From Aralia elata (taxonomy: Eukaryota; Streptophyta; Magnoliopsida; Apiales; Araliaceae), in NCBI GenBank assembly GCA_034770075.1, contig CM068387.1, forward strand, positions 75,269,971 through 75,333,970: DNA of 64,000 nucleotides, written 5' to 3'. Positions 33,861 to 46,446 of this stretch are shown here, one piece after another (the stretch's first letter is position 1; every line of letters begins with the position of its first letter). Position numbers and translations under genes: made by a program. The notes under the pieces are model-generated. The model made no database searches. It was not told the origin of the DNA and worked only from the letters and a program-made list of their open reading frames with translations.

Positions 33861-33930
33861 CCTTGCATGTTTTATCAGAGTCATTTATGAACCCAACCTC
33901 TTCATTACCAATTATGCTTAATCCCATAAG

Positions 33931-34080
33931 TACTCTCTCTTTCCTCTTTTCCCTTTTCCAAACGTACAAATACAATTCAAAGTCTAATAATCAAGTCTCA
34001 CAAAAGCCATGATTTCCTCTGTTCCTCGTTTTTTGTCGTGATTAGCAATAGTATTCATAGTCTAATGAGTTTATTTCTCA
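33931..34080. repeat. Empty site of the 14-kb fold-back (related repeat)
   Basis: On the minus strand CGAGGAACAGAGGAAA runs directly into CATGGCTTTTGTGAGACTTG, the two sequences that flank the fold-back at 14,020-14,903. Confidence 0.7.
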
Positions 34081-34612
34081 AAAAAATAAAAATAAAAAAT
34101 AGTTCAAGGGTGTTGATATATACACAATTGTACACCCTAATGTTGCGTATGGATTGAAGGAATGGAATGAAGGACGAAATGTAATGATTTTAAGGTATTT
34201 TAAGTGTATGTTTGGTTGTTGTTGGTGGTGAGTGTTATCATATAATGACAAAATTATTACATATATCCATTCCATTAAAATGGATTTTATTCCGTCTTCT
34301 CCACATGGAATAAAAAAACAAAGGGATGGAATGAATTTTCATTCCATTGAATGATTTATCTTCTAAAATGATCATCAAATACACTATTTTTATTTCATTT
34401 CTTTCTCTATTCCATTCTCTCAATCCAAACGTATATATTAGTGGATAAAATTTAGTTATCTTTAATAATATTATTTTTTAAAAGGTTTCTTTAGCTAATT
34501 AATCATATAATAAAAGTGTGATTTAAACACTAATTTAGCCTTTTAACTTTCTACTCAGCTTTGAACTCTCTCTACTATATATATATTGAAGGGATTAAAT
34601 ATAAAGACCAAT

Positions 34613-34784
34613 TGTTATATTAAAAATTATATAAAAACTGAATATTATATTAAAATAACCACAATATTTCCCTGTTTTCCTCTCAATGTTTTCTTCCTAG
34701 AATTAGGACAACACCTTGTGTATAAATATAGCTGCTCATAATCTTAATAATACAAGAGAGTGTACATATTATTACATTCTTACA
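34613..34784 (+). repeat. Probable Ty1/copia LTR
   Basis: Starts TGTTATATTAAAAATT, contains a TATAAATA box near 34,722 and ends TTACA directly before a methionine-tRNA primer-binding site. No second LTR was found, so this is a truncated element. The start is inferred. Confidence 0.5.
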
Positions 34785-34797
34785 TGGTATCAGAGCC
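34785..34797 (+). other. Primer-binding site (initiator Met tRNA type)
   Basis: TGGTATCAGAGCC is the classic copia-type site complementary to the 3' end of initiator methionine tRNA. A GC-rich 400-bp internal remnant follows, without a gag frame. Confidence 0.8.
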
Positions 34798-36180
34798 TCT
34801 ACAGTTTTATCAGTAGAATTTTTTTTCCCTTTTTTTTCTCTTCCGCATCGCTGTTATTCTTGTTTTCAATCAGAAAACTAGTCGAACAATTAGATATTGA
34901 GAAATTGAGATCATAATTGGGCTACCTGTTGTCGGGCGACCAAGTCGGAACTTTCAATTTTCCGATCCACTGCCGCCACGCGGCGCCCACTCGCCGGACT
35001 GTCGACGCCACGCGCCGGCGCGTGAGCCATTTTCCGGCCTCTCTCTCCTGAGGGTGGTCGCCTCTCTCTCCTCTTCCCATATACAGTGGTCTTATAGTGA
35101 GAAATTCAGGTTTGTTTGTGTTTGGCTTACTATTGTTCGTTTGGCCTACTATTGTTCGTTTGGCCAACTGTGCTTACTGTTAAGGTGCTGATTTCTCAGT
35201 GCTATCTCATTTCTCAGTGCTATCTCAGTAGTATTTCCAAATACTAAATTAGCTACATTCTTGTTCTAGAATAAATTTACTGCTATCTCAGTAGGTTTTT
35301 GTTCTATTTTTGAGCTTGTAAATTATCCTTGTTGATGTGACACTTTTGCCATGTGTAATATCATTTGTATTGTCGCATGCGAAGAAACGAACCAGATATT
35401 TGTGGCCAAGACAAAAACGCAACAGAATCGCAGAAAAATCGTGTCCTAATTTTTTTTCCTTTTCTAATTTTATAGCAATATCATGTGTCACATTACCAAT
35501 AACTAACTCACATGTCAATTAAGTAATGTTAATCAATGACTAGTTTGTAATATTTTTTAACTATAGTAATGTCTTTGTAACAAAAGAAGATTCAGTAACC
35601 AAAATGAAAATCGACTTCTAATACAGTAACCAAAACATCAATTAACCTTCCACGTAACAAGGTCCAACCTGCCACATATTCAAGTACTCTACATGATAGC
35701 TGTTAAACGTTAGTCTATTCAACACTTCCGTCAATTTTTTAGACGAATGTTAAGTAATGACTGGTTTGTATTATTTTTTTTAAGTATAGTGATGTCATTG
35801 TAACTTAAAAAGATTCAATAACCAAATTAAAAATCGACCCCTAGTACAGTAACCAAAACATCAATTAACCCAATTTTGGATGGATTATTTTATTTTATTT
35901 ATCTGATTTTAATAATTTAGCATTAAATTTATACAAGTTTCCATCTTGGCATGCCACAAAGAAAAATATCTGACATGTAGATTTTCTCTCTCTAACGTGG
36001 CAGCACATAATTTTTCTGTCAAAAGTCAAATAAGTTGGACGGATTTTGTAGCGTTTTGTAATTATCTTTTAGTTTAGTGAGTGAAATGGTAAAAAAAAAT
36101 CCAATTCAATGATGTAAATGTAAAAATAACCTCAGTTTAGTGGGGAAAATGTATTTAACCCCTTTTCTATCTAGGACTAG
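34798..36180. other. Retroelement remnant and repeated DNA, no gene
   Basis: After the GC-rich stretch to about 35,170 there are short direct repeats (CTCAGTGCTATCTCA) and a doubled ~125-bp block at 35,526-35,650 and 35,749-35,876, both ending ACAGTAACCAAAACATC. No coding frame is supported. Confidence 0.45.
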
Positions 36181-36403
36181 TCCGAAGATAACAACCTCAT
36201 GGGCTATTTTTTTGTTTATAAGGTAATTTACGAGGGACTATAATCCTAAGAGGAAAGATGGAATTAAATAGTACTCCCTTTGTGGTATCCAACGATAGAA
36301 AACGCTTAAAGATATTAAAATAGTATAAATAAGTTAAAACAGTCTGATCCAATGCTATATAATTACAAACAAACATAGCCTTAAAAAAACCTAGAAAATG
36401 TAC

Positions 36404-37005
36404 ATCAGAATTGTTGCAAGCTACCATGTCTCCATTGCTCACTTGGTTGCAGAGACAATATGTGGGTTCATTTGGATCCACGTGTAGATCTAAATCCATG
36501 CTTGTTGGGTTTGCAGCCGTTGTTGCCACTGATGCTGCCGCTGCAACAAGGCAGGCATGTCCTGCCAAGAGAATTTTATATCCACTTTTAGTATCTCTTC
36601 TTTAATTAATCAGCAAATGATTCGTAACTACCAAGAAAAATTAGTTAAATGCAATATTATAGTGTAGAATTGACCAAGAAAGGAAATAGTGTAGATTTGG
36701 AAGTGTCTTCTAAAAAGACCTATCAAATCTCTCTTTCAAGGGAAAGGGTTGTGGTTATATTAGATTCACTCTCAAAGACTTAAAACTGCATAGCAATTTA
36801 TTTAATGGGGGAAAAGAAAAAAGATCAAGACCTCAATTGATATATTTGAAGTATAAATATATCTAGCAGGTAAAAGTGAAAAAGTCCAGAACTAGAAAAT
36901 GTGGTTACTTCTTATGTCCTCCTCTACCACTTCCGCTCCTTCCATATTTCACGCTACCATCAAGGTTTGAATCAGGTGATCCAGTTGCAACACTTTTATC
37001 TCTTT
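36404..37005 (-). pseudogene. ING1: ING1 copy 2, inverted exons 5 and 6
   Basis: Exon 6 (36,404-36,561) encodes DPNEPTYCLCNQVS and ACNNSD, the first half of the PHD finger; exon 5 (36,909-37,005) encodes the Ser/Gly-rich linker. Exon 6 is 13 bp longer than in copy 1, which breaks phase, and the acceptor AG of exon 5 is CG. Both exons point away from the forward exons 1-3 at 37.3-40.3 kb. Homology to copy 1 runs from about 36,180 to 37,090 and corresponds to about 10,485-11,600 there. Exon 7 with the second zinc site is absent. Confidence 0.8.
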
Positions 37006-37261
37006 CGGCAAGTCAGATTTAAAATCAGAAGAATCTAAAGAAGAAATGCGGCAATGTTTCTTTAATTAGAAACAAAACAAGTCTTGCCAAGTCAACACAA
37101 AGTACAAAGTTACAAACTACATAATGAACGAATCTTCTTAATTTCTTACTATTATTTAGGGCTCCAACTTAATTCAATTTTTCCATTTCCCTGGCGCTTG
37201 GCGGGAAGAATCGTAGTACTACTGTCTGAGAGATTTCTAGGTTAAAATTTCCTGGAATTTC

Positions 37262-40200
37262 ATGTCGTTCCTAGAAGAATTTCAATCTAGTAAGCCCCTA
37301 TCTCTCTCCGTATATATATACACACACGTTTTTCATATATATGAATATGCATTTTTATAATGTTCATTTGGGAGTAGGTATGAAACCCTAGCTAATGAGG
37401 ATGACGTGGAAGAAGTTTACTTTTAGGATTCGTTTCTAAATCAGTGAATCTTTCGAATTCCTTTGTTGTGATAGCCTGCAGAATTCTTAATTATGCCTAC
37501 GAAAGGAGGGAGACTTTATTATTTCCCCTTTATAAAGTCTTAATTTGGCATCATGCTAGTTATAAATTAATCAATATGTTAACAGCATTCGGTAGCGGGT
37601 TTGGCTTCATTTCTTTTGGCATGCTTTTTTCCTGCAAATATCTTGAATACAATAAAAATGATGCACTTAAGTTGTTTGCCTTTTTGTAATAGGTCGATTA
37701 CAGTCCATAAGGTGTGATCAATTTTTCAGTGTATTAGCAATTTTATATGCCTTTTTTTGTGATGAAATGGGGTGAGTAAAAATTTGTTTCTGAATTTAGG
37801 GAAACCATATGCTGTTAAGGTTTTAGGAACAAACTTTCAGTACCGTGAAATGCAACTAGGTGATGGATTTGAAGCGACCTAGCTACAAAAGACTTAAAAA
37901 AGTAGAAAGTATAAATTTTGATATATTGAATATGGAGCCCAAGTTGATAAATTTTGGAAATCTGAGCTGTGATGTTTTTTCATGCACTCCTGCTCATTTA
38001 ATCTTTTTGTTTTCGAACATTAGGGAGAAGGTGTTTAATTACATTAATTAAGAAAATTAAGTTTTAGTTGAGTTGTAATATGAATGTAATATTGAATTCT
38101 AATCATAACTTTAAAAAAAAAGAAAAAAAGAAGAAGAAATATTATAGGAGATACATGCATTTATATATCCCGATGGCATATTTATCAAACAGTCGAAGAT
38201 ACCAAATCATCCAAAAAAATGTTAATGTGATATAATGCTAAGTTCACTCAAGAGTTTGATAGAAACTCCTGCTAAGTTATTTGGAGTGTATAAGTTACTC
38301 AGCAAAGAGCAAGATCAATGCATTATGAGGAGCTATGTAATCAAGTTTAATTTACTTAAGATCTTTGTTTTAGAGTCTCTAGAATGTTCAGAGTCTTTTA
38401 TGTTCTATTCCTTTAAAATTTAAATCATTTGAGTTTCTACAATTAGTCGTTTAGTGTTTTAAGTCAGTCATTACTTGTCAACAGTTGAAGTGAGTTCCAA
38501 GGTCTGCATTTATGTCTAGGTCAAGTAAGTTTTAAAGTCTGTACAAGGTCTTCTTGTACTCTTTTTGAATGCAGTTATGAATTATATGAATGAATTCATT
38601 TTATGAGTAATTCTCTTGTTTATTCCACCTTCATTAGATGATGGTTTAGGGTTAGATCTTGCTTTAAAATCAGTCCAAGGAGGTGGACTCCTCACATTCT
38701 TTATCCCTCATGTATTATTTGTTTTCTCATCTCTTAATTCTTATTCTACATCATAGATATTCAGTTGATTATTTGAGTGATGGTGAGGCTGTTTTTTATT
38801 TTTTATTTTTTTTGCAGATTTGGAATCATTGCCAAACATCCTACAGCGGAAGTATGCTCTGTTGCGGGATCTAGATAAAAGTTTACAAGGTGTACTTTGT
38901 ATTGATGTAGGATTACTAGTAGTTATTGAATTCGTTCTGTGTTTTAATCATCTTGTGAGCAAGATTTATGTGTTTCTTTAATTGCCAAAAAAGATTTAAG
39001 TCTTTCTTTCCTTTTCTTTTGTGCTCTTCATCTATTTTACGTTATTCTTGTTGGATTTAGGTTGTTTCTAGTGAGCTCTACTACGCGCCGCGCCTTTGCC
39101 AAAATAAAAAAGATGACGATAAGTACGGTGATGACGAGGGTAATGATTATGCTAATTATAATAAAACTGTTGATGGTGATAGTTATAATGCTAATTGTCA
39201 TGCATTCTCCTTGTTACTGTATTTGTAGCTCATTATAATGATAATGATCTTCAACGTAAATGCTGATGGTTGTCACGAGTTTATGTGTTCATTTTTTGTG
39301 ACTTTCCTTCAACTCTGATGAAGCATTATTAAGTACACCGTTGTTTCCTTGTGTTTTAGCAGAAGTACAACGGCAAAATGAACAAAGCTTTAAAATCAGT
39401 CCAAGGAGGTAGACTCTCACACCCTTTCTATCCCTCTTACCATCCTCGTATTGTTCGTTTTCTCATCTCTTATTTCTTATCCTACATCATAGATATTCAG
39501 TTGGCTATTTCAGTGATGGTGAGGGATTACTAAGTCTGTTTTTTATTTTTATTTTCTTGCAGATTTGGAATCATTGCCAAACATCCTACAGCGGAATTAT
39601 GCTTTGTTGCAGGATCTAGATAAAAGTTTACAAGGTGTGCTTTGCATTGATGTAGGATTATTATTAGTGATTGAGTAATTTCTGCATTTTAATCATCTTG
39701 TGAGCAAGATTTATGTGTTTCTTTAATTGCCAAAAAAGATTTATGTGTTTCTTTCCTTTTCTTTTGTGCCTTTTATCTATTTTACATTATTCTTGTTGGA
39801 TTTAGGTTGTTTTTAGTGAACTCTACTATGCGCCTTTGCCAAAAAAAACAAAAAGATGACGATAACTATGGTGATGACGAGGGTAATAATTATGATAATT
39901 ATAATAAACCTGTTGATGGTGATAGTTATAATGCTAACTGTCATGCATTCTCCTTTTTTCTGTATTTTTAGCACACTATAATAATAATAATAATAATAAT
40001 AGTAATAGTAATGATCTTCAACGTAAAGGCTGATAGTTGTCACGAGTTTGTGTGTTCATTTTTGTGTGCCTTTTCTTCAACTCTGATGATGTAGCATTAT
40101 TAACCACACATTGTTTCCTTATGTTTTAGCAGAAATACAACGGCAAAATGAACAACGCTGTGAACAGGAAATAGAAGATTATAAGCGTGGAGTTAGATCT

Positions 40201-40320
40201 GGTGTTATTACGCCTGATTCTTCACTTGTCAGATTCTCAGATGAGGCACTAGACGAGCAAAAGCATGCCATAAAGATTGCTGATGAGAAAGTTGCCTTGG
40301 CTGTTCAGGCGTATGATTTG
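37262..40320 (+). pseudogene. ING1: ING1 copy 2, forward exons 1-3 with duplicated exon 2
   Basis: Exon 1 (37,262-37,289) starts MSFLEEFQS; exon 2 occurs twice (38,818-38,889 and 39,563-39,634); exon 3 is intact at 40,133-40,320 and present as a 23-bp stub at 39,363. Exon 2a keeps LQRKYALLRDLDKSLQ, closer to the family than copy 1 (PRKYDLL), and exon 3 keeps RQNEQRCEQE where copy 1 has W and C. Homology to copy 1 continues to about 41,740 (exon 4 not reached). With later exons inverted upstream or missing, no full ING protein can be made. Confidence 0.8.
38663..39385 (+). repeat. Tandem duplication unit in ING1 copy 2
   Basis: Sequence runs from intron 1 through exon 2 into exon 3, then at 39,385 jumps back to intron 1 (GCTTTAAAATCAGTCCAAGG, also at 38,661). 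The join has a few bases of microhomology. Confidence 0.75.
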
Positions 40321-41741
40321 GTACAAAATGCACATAGTCCATCTCTCTCTCTCTCTCTCTCCCCCTCTCCCTCTGTGTTCTGAATGACTTCATTTTTTAT
40401 GTTGTTGCTTGATCCATACTACCTACATCAAGTGCAATCTGTATTTCTGCTTGTTCTATTATTATCTATCCCTCAAATGAACTTTTTAGTCATGCAGTTA
40501 ATAATGCACGTGTCCTTTGATTTATTTATTCATTTATTATTCGTGTGGATAAGTTCATGCTTTTCTTTATTGGAAAGCATATGCAATTTACTCTGTAGTT
40601 GACAGCGCGAGTACTAATTCTTACAGTTCTGCTGGAGACCTGCGATAGAATTGTGTTATAATATACTAGTTCCACAAATTCACCAGAATATATGCTTTCA
40701 TGTATGCTTGGCTTGAATTATTGGATCTGATTTCCTATTAAAACAAATCCTTGGATCCAATTCACTTATAAAAAACTAAAAATTAAAATGTTTTGGATCT
40801 GATTCCAAAACTAAAACCTAAAATGTTTTGGATCTGGTTTCCTGCATGGCCCAGTCGTTACATTTTTGGTGATCCAAATAGGAATAGAAATTGGAGGTCC
40901 GCGTTATGTTCTGAACTGAGGTTTTATTCAGCTTCTCCTGTGTGTTTTATTGTATAATTATAATTCTGTTTATAACAATTTTTGCTCTTTTGGATGTTAG
41001 AGAAACTGCTGGGGCCAGGGTTTCCTGAGGAGTACTCAACATCATCTTCTATTTCCTCTTCGGTAAGTGGAATTCATCTCGTTCTTCACCCTTGGATAAG
41101 CCAAATGCCAAACTATGTAAATATTATGATCTTCTCTTTATCTTTGTTCTGAATTCCTGGTCTGAGTGTGTTGATCGCGCAATATGGTTGAAAAGCTGTT
41201 TTTATTTTTTCCCAACCATAATATTACAATTCGTTGTAGTGTTGGTGTCGCTAGCAACTTAGAAAACCTTAAGAGTAAGAATTTGGAGTTCAAGGCAGCT
41301 AAAGTTAAGTGGTAATATATTAACAGGCTTACTTAAGGGAACCTTTTTCTGTAAATTAAAGATCACATATAATAAGGCCAAACACTCGCACTAAAGCTAA
41401 GATTCTCAAGAAGTCTATACAAAGCTAGAATAATGAGTAATGGGAAAGGTTGGGTACAAATGTTTAAGCAGATGAGAAGTGTGAAATTAACCGATAATAA
41501 ATAATTAAGCTGCGGTTAGACTTGAGTTGTGCAGAATTTGCTCCTTTTGTCAAGATATTGGGACAAGAAATGATGAGGGGATAAAGTGGGCGAAAAGAAA
41601 GTACATTTAAGTCTCAACAAGAAATATAGCAAGCATCTCCATGAGCATAAATGATGCCTTTATCCAGTTATTCAAATTCAAAGACAGAGCTGAAAACATG
41701 CTAAGAAGCATAAAGAGATAAACAAATTGTCAAGAGAAAGG

Positions 41742-42910
41742 TACTGCAGAAACCTTCTGTAAATGATCCGCTTCAACTGACCCGTTTGAAGTGTTTACCT
41801 TTTCTTCTAAGTGAAACAACTAAACTACTAAGTTATGTGTCAAGGTGCTATTACATTTTTAACTTTCCTGTTGAAGTCATAAGCTTGGCACGCAATACTT
41901 TAAGTGGATAGAGTGATAGGGAGACGTTGTCGTCTCGCTATTTATTTATCAATCAATGTCTTATTTATTTAGTTTGTGGATTTGTTATTTTTTTGATTTA
42001 TTTCAGTATTGAGTTATTTATTTAGAGGTCTAATTGTTAATGAGTTTAGGATTATTAGAGTTTTTTTATTATAAATATATAAGTCACAACAGATTATTTG
42101 ACAAACTTTGATATTGAAATTATCTTAATTATTGGTTGCGATTAATACATGTCTCCTTTATTGCGGTTGGAAAACTCTAGGGGTAATGGTTTTCTTGAGG
42201 TTGGATCACCCTAGTTCTTTTAATTTTTTTTTTTTGATTTACTACTTCCAATTAATTATTTGTTCATCAATTTCGATCCTATATCATATAGGCATTAGAA
42301 CTTAAGGTTTTTTCATCAATTTTTTAATTTTTGGGAGATGGGTTTTCAAAAAAAAAAAACTACTGTTCATCGGAGTACTGTTTATTGTCGGAGTTACTGT
42401 TTATTGCGTTCGCTGTTCATTTAAAAAAAACTGCTGTGTTGTTTTGGAAATAGGGAGATAATCCTAACTTTCTTAATTTAAATTAAAAATCTTGTAAATT
42501 ATCTTTTAATACCCCAAACTTCTCCATTTAAATATTGCCACATAGTTTATTAGTTTACAGTTTTTCACCCCTCTTTCTTGCATAAAAAGCCCTAAACTTT
42601 TAACCTCAGTATCGTACTTTTTGTTCAGTTAGGTCCATTAAAAAAAAGATAAAAGTAAATATTTAATTTTGAATATTTGGATTTTTAATATTTAATCACT
42701 TGAATTCCCTTCGTTCATTAGTTCTAAAATATTTGAAAGCTTGTTTTGGATTTGTTCTTTTAAAATTGCATATTATTCCATCTAGTTACATATTATTTGA
42801 TTATTATTATTAGCTTTTGGGATTGTGAATGTATAGGCTTAGACTTGTAATTTTAATTTGTTTCAATTAAATTTCTGTATTGTCTCAGTTTTGCACCTGC
42901 ATTTGCATCA
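41742..42910. other. Probable degenerate LTR and leader of a Ty3-type element
   Basis: At 42,290-42,312 GGCATTAGAACTTAAGGTT resembles a mutated TGGTATCAGAGC-type primer site followed by leader sequence. The preceding 370 bp may be an LTR. Ends could not be fixed. Confidence 0.3.
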
Positions 42911-43406
42911 TGATTACACGTACTCAAACTACTTTAGAAGAAATTCAGGACCAATTAGTAGCCATAGTTACACAACCGGGTCAATTCTCGAACTGGTTGT
43001 GTGGCTGCACCATCTAGTCAGCCAATCTAGGGCCGCTAATGGAGGAACCAGGTCCCCTATTATATCCCCAATTCGCTCCCCTAATCAGAAAACAATTCAG
43101 TTATCACACAAACCCAGTTCTGCATCACCAACATTAACCATTGAAGACCAAGAGATGCTTCGAGACGTAAGTAAGAGGAAACTGACACCCGGAATAAGTA
43201 AGAGTCAAGAATTTGACACCGCAAAAACCAGGTTAAGCAAGTACCAAAGGCTGAGTAAGAGTAGCAACCACTCCCCGACACGCGAATGTCGGAAAGATCC
43301 CTTCCCTGTAAAGCGGCTGTCATCCGTACCCGTTATCGACTTCAATATTGACAAGATCAAAGCCTTGGATGTCATCGACCGGGTAGACAATATTCAAAGT
43401 TTATAA
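42858..43406 (+). CDS. Retrotransposon gag-like remnant
   Basis: A second frame starting at 42,911 reads MITRTQTTLEEIQDQLVAIV, typical of the N-terminus of plant Ty3 gag. The 182-codon frame overlapping it becomes rich in Ser, Pro and Lys (SPIISPIRSPN) and ends with FNIDKIKALDVIDRVDNIQS. A frameshift between the two is likely. No zinc knuckle or pol domain follows. Confidence 0.35.
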   Translation: MFQLNFCIVSVLHLHLHHDYTYSNYFRRNSGPISSHSYTTGSILELVVWLHHLVSQSRAANGGTRSPIISPIRSPNQKTIQLSHKPSSASPTLTIEDQEMLRDVSKRKLTPGISKSQEFDTAKTRLSKYQRLSKSSNHSPTRECRKDPFPVKRLSSVPVIDFNIDKIKALDVIDRVDNIQSL

Positions 43407-43505
43407 CAGGCGAATGGCGCCTTTGTTTCATTTTTCTTTCTTTTAAAAAGTCAAAGGTCCAATAAAAAAAAAAGAAGAGGACGAACCAAATTGTCTATTT
43501 AATTA

Positions 43506-43552
43506 TAGTATAATATAGTATAGTATAGTATAGTATAGATAGATAGATATAG
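43506..43552. repeat. (TATAG)n / (ATAG)n microsatellite
   Basis: Repeated TATAG units change to ATAG units. Confidence 0.85.
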
Positions 43553-44239
43553 ATTTAGTCTTAAGGAATTTAAATTTATTGTTAATGTTTGTTTAACTAT
43601 ATATAATTTAATTTATAAATCTAAATCTTAATGGTAATTGTATTAATTTAAAAGAAAATACTTAATAATAAGAAAAACTATAGTTTTGTCTCAAATTAAA
43701 TATTTTTAAGAGAGAAACTATTGCATGCGTATTATTATTAGTGTATTCAATTCGTATTAGAGTCATACAAAGTTCATTATTTTGTTATTTGTCGTTTATT
43801 TATTTATATTTAGTTTATTTCTATTGAATTATATAATTTAATTTAATGCATAATAATTTTGTATTGTTTATTAGTATTTGTGGTGTTAAAAAGAAAAAAA
43901 TTTGAAAGAAATGGTATTGAGTGAAATGAATAGCTAGGAACGGTAGAATAATCTTTTTCCGTAAAAATTAACGATGTTATGACAAAAATCATTAACAGGT
44001 GACATTGTAAAAATGAATGTAAAACCACTGTGGTGACCACATGTGATACTCAAGAATTGGTGTAACCACGTGTGGTTTTTTAAATTTTACTCTATATTAA
44101 ATGAATTAATGTCAATTTTAACATTTGAAATTATTTGAATTTAACTTTTAAAAATTACAATTTAGAATAGAGTGAGTATATACCAAGAAAATTATATTTA
44201 TATATGAAATATGTAGTAATTAAGAAAATTTCATATGTT

Positions 44240-45420
44240 AGTACTTGCAATTTGTGTTAGTCCTTGATTTGATGATGATACTTGTTAAATATATATTTGT
44301 ATTCAAGTAGATTTTGTAAAATCCTTTTGAAATGAATCTTATGTAAAATGACTTAGTTTAGTAATTAAATATGTTAGGTTGATCCAAATTTGAAGAATAG
44401 CTAAGTTGTCTCAGGTCAGAAGACGATCGTAGAGCTAAAGATTGTTACTCTAAAATCGTAGAGTAATCTGAAGAAAGTCAAAGATTGTAGAGTACAAGTC
44501 AGATCGTAGAGCCAAAATTACAGAGTCATCGGAATTCGTAGAGCAGAATAATCACTATACGTTGTCACTCTAACGAAGCGAAGATGCGTAGAGTGCAGTC
44601 ATCTGACAAGTCAGTGGTAGGTTATGACAAGTTCATCAAACTTAACACTCAACCCTTCGAGGATAAGAGGTTTTTCTCAAATGATTTTGCGATAAGAACA
44701 AGTTGACAAAGTCTCTATTTAACAATTATTTTAATAGAGTCAAAGGACACGTGACTGCGACTGCACTGTTCATATTACTGAAACAAGTGACCTGAGGTGG
44801 TCCAAATAGACAGCAATTCGAAGTCAATTAATTGATGAAAGACAAGTGTCTAAGTAAGAATCAAGTATTGGTAACTTTCCAACGGAAAGATCCCTAGAAA
44901 ACACTATATAAAGTCAACAAATTTAAGTATCACATATACAACGAATCGATCAAGTCAAAGTGTTGAAACTCTGAATTCATGTAAGCTTTACTCTACGATC
45001 TCAAGAAACACATTCTGCTGTTAAGTCGTTTGAAGAGAATATTAAAGCAACTTAGAAGCACTTCAAAACAAACAACTTCTCTTAGTGATTAGTCAGATCT
45101 AATTGATCTTTTGTAAATCAAGTCTGTGTGACTTGAAGGATTCTTTGTGAATCATTTGTGTAAAAGTACTTAGTGAATTGTAATCTTGGTGATTACCCTC
45201 CTTAATAGAATATCCATACTCGCTGAGTAGAAGAGAGGATTATGGGACTTTTGTGCTATAAACCTCTTAAAAATCTCTTGTGTTCATTATCTTTCTGCAT
45301 TACACTCTCTATCACTCTACGTTTTTGTATCTGTGACTTATTTCTACATTTGCTCACTAAATTTAGAAAAATATGTTTTCCATTAATCTTTATAGGGTTT
45401 TCAAAATACAATTCCGTTGT
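44240..45420 (+). repeat. Probable solo LTR of a SIRE/Maximus-type copia element
   Basis: About 1.2 kb of moderately balanced sequence with repeated GTAGAG words (44,420-44,600), a CTATATAAAG promoter-like box at about 44,903, and a tail ending in GGGTTTTCAAAATACAATTC and CTCCCCTCCTAAAT. This tail is characteristic of long copia LTRs in plants. No internal domain is attached. Confidence 0.4.
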
Positions 45421-45555
45421 GCTTAATTAATCAATTAACTTGTTTAACTGATTTACTAATATCTCTTTAATTTTTTTTTAAAGAATCTAATTAACTCCCC
45501 TCCTAAATCTCTTTGAATAACATCATCTTATTACAAATTTAAATCCGGCATAAAA

Positions 45556-46144
45556 TTAACTGACATAAAAATTATTTTCCATTCCAGAAACAACAATAAA
45601 TTTGTATTTTACCAATACCCCTTTAACATGTTTAATCCTACAATCTTCAATAGAGGTTTCTTTATTACACAACATAGTATAATCACACTTTTCCTTTCCA
45701 ATTCCTGCCATAATACAAATACAATAAAAAATTACAATGGAGTTAGAGAAATAGAATAATATTATCTTAATTACATAATTAGATATACATATTTTTAAAA
45801 TCGATTTGTGAAATTTTAAATTAACATGGAGCCGTTTAAGTTTTGAAAACAACAATATAACAATTAATATACTTTTTAATTAGTTTGAACTACTATAATT
45901 TTTGTACTAAAATCTAAAAATTTCCTATGATTTTGAATTTGAGAATTTTACAAATTGATAAAGAAAAAAAAATCAAAATGTATATCTCTAATTTTGAAAA
46001 AGAAGAAATAATATGAATAATAATAATAATATTTAAAAATAAATAGAGGAAGAAAAGGGATTACTAAATCTGCTGCTAGAAGAAACAAATGCAGTTGAGG
46101 CACTTTTGAAGGAGAAAGTTAACTACAATTTTCTCTAACTTCAT
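45556..46144 (-). pseudogene. Decayed defensin-like gene
   Basis: Exon 1 begins at 46,144 (MKLEKIVVNFLL) and is frameshifted before STAFVSS. Exon 2 is 45,556-45,704 with KCDYTMLCNKETSIEDC, then the later cysteines are lost. The intron end (CTAACTC-ATTGTAATTT) is alike in the intact gene at 50.1-50.5 kb, and the signal-peptide start aligns with MEFEKIIVIFLV there. It is therefore a paralogue that has lost the disulfide pattern. The LTR element at 46.4-48.9 kb lies between the two. Confidence 0.55.
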
Positions 46145-46446
46145 GTTTGGTACTTGGAGTCCTCAATTTTCAATGGAACCTTTTATAGAAAAGGCCATAA
46201 ACATGATTTTGACTATCTGATTATAGTAATCAATCTTGCATTAATTCTGAGAATATTTTGCTGAATTTATGTGGCAAATCTCATTACAGTAGACCCCCTA
46301 ATAATTCACTCACTCCATTCTTTTTATCCGTCTTTTTAGAGAATTTTTTTTAATATTTCTTTCATTCCATATTAAATATTCTAATTATTTCCTCTTTTCC
46401 TATTTAATTTACGTTTTAAATTTGTTGGCGATGTAAATAAGCTTAC

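Larger units (their letters stand above)
28958..33930 (-). repeat. Right arm of the giant palindrome
   Basis: Inverted copy of the left arm. It keeps an inverted LTR end (TGTTACGGATTTTCGAG at about 31,409), the retroelement frame (minus 31,780-32,460) and the Cys-rich KTCKACQLN piece (minus, about 33,870). It has lost most of the segment next to the 3' LTR and gained an insertion plus tandem duplication at 32,778-33,860. Homology ends at about 33,930. Confidence 0.8.
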
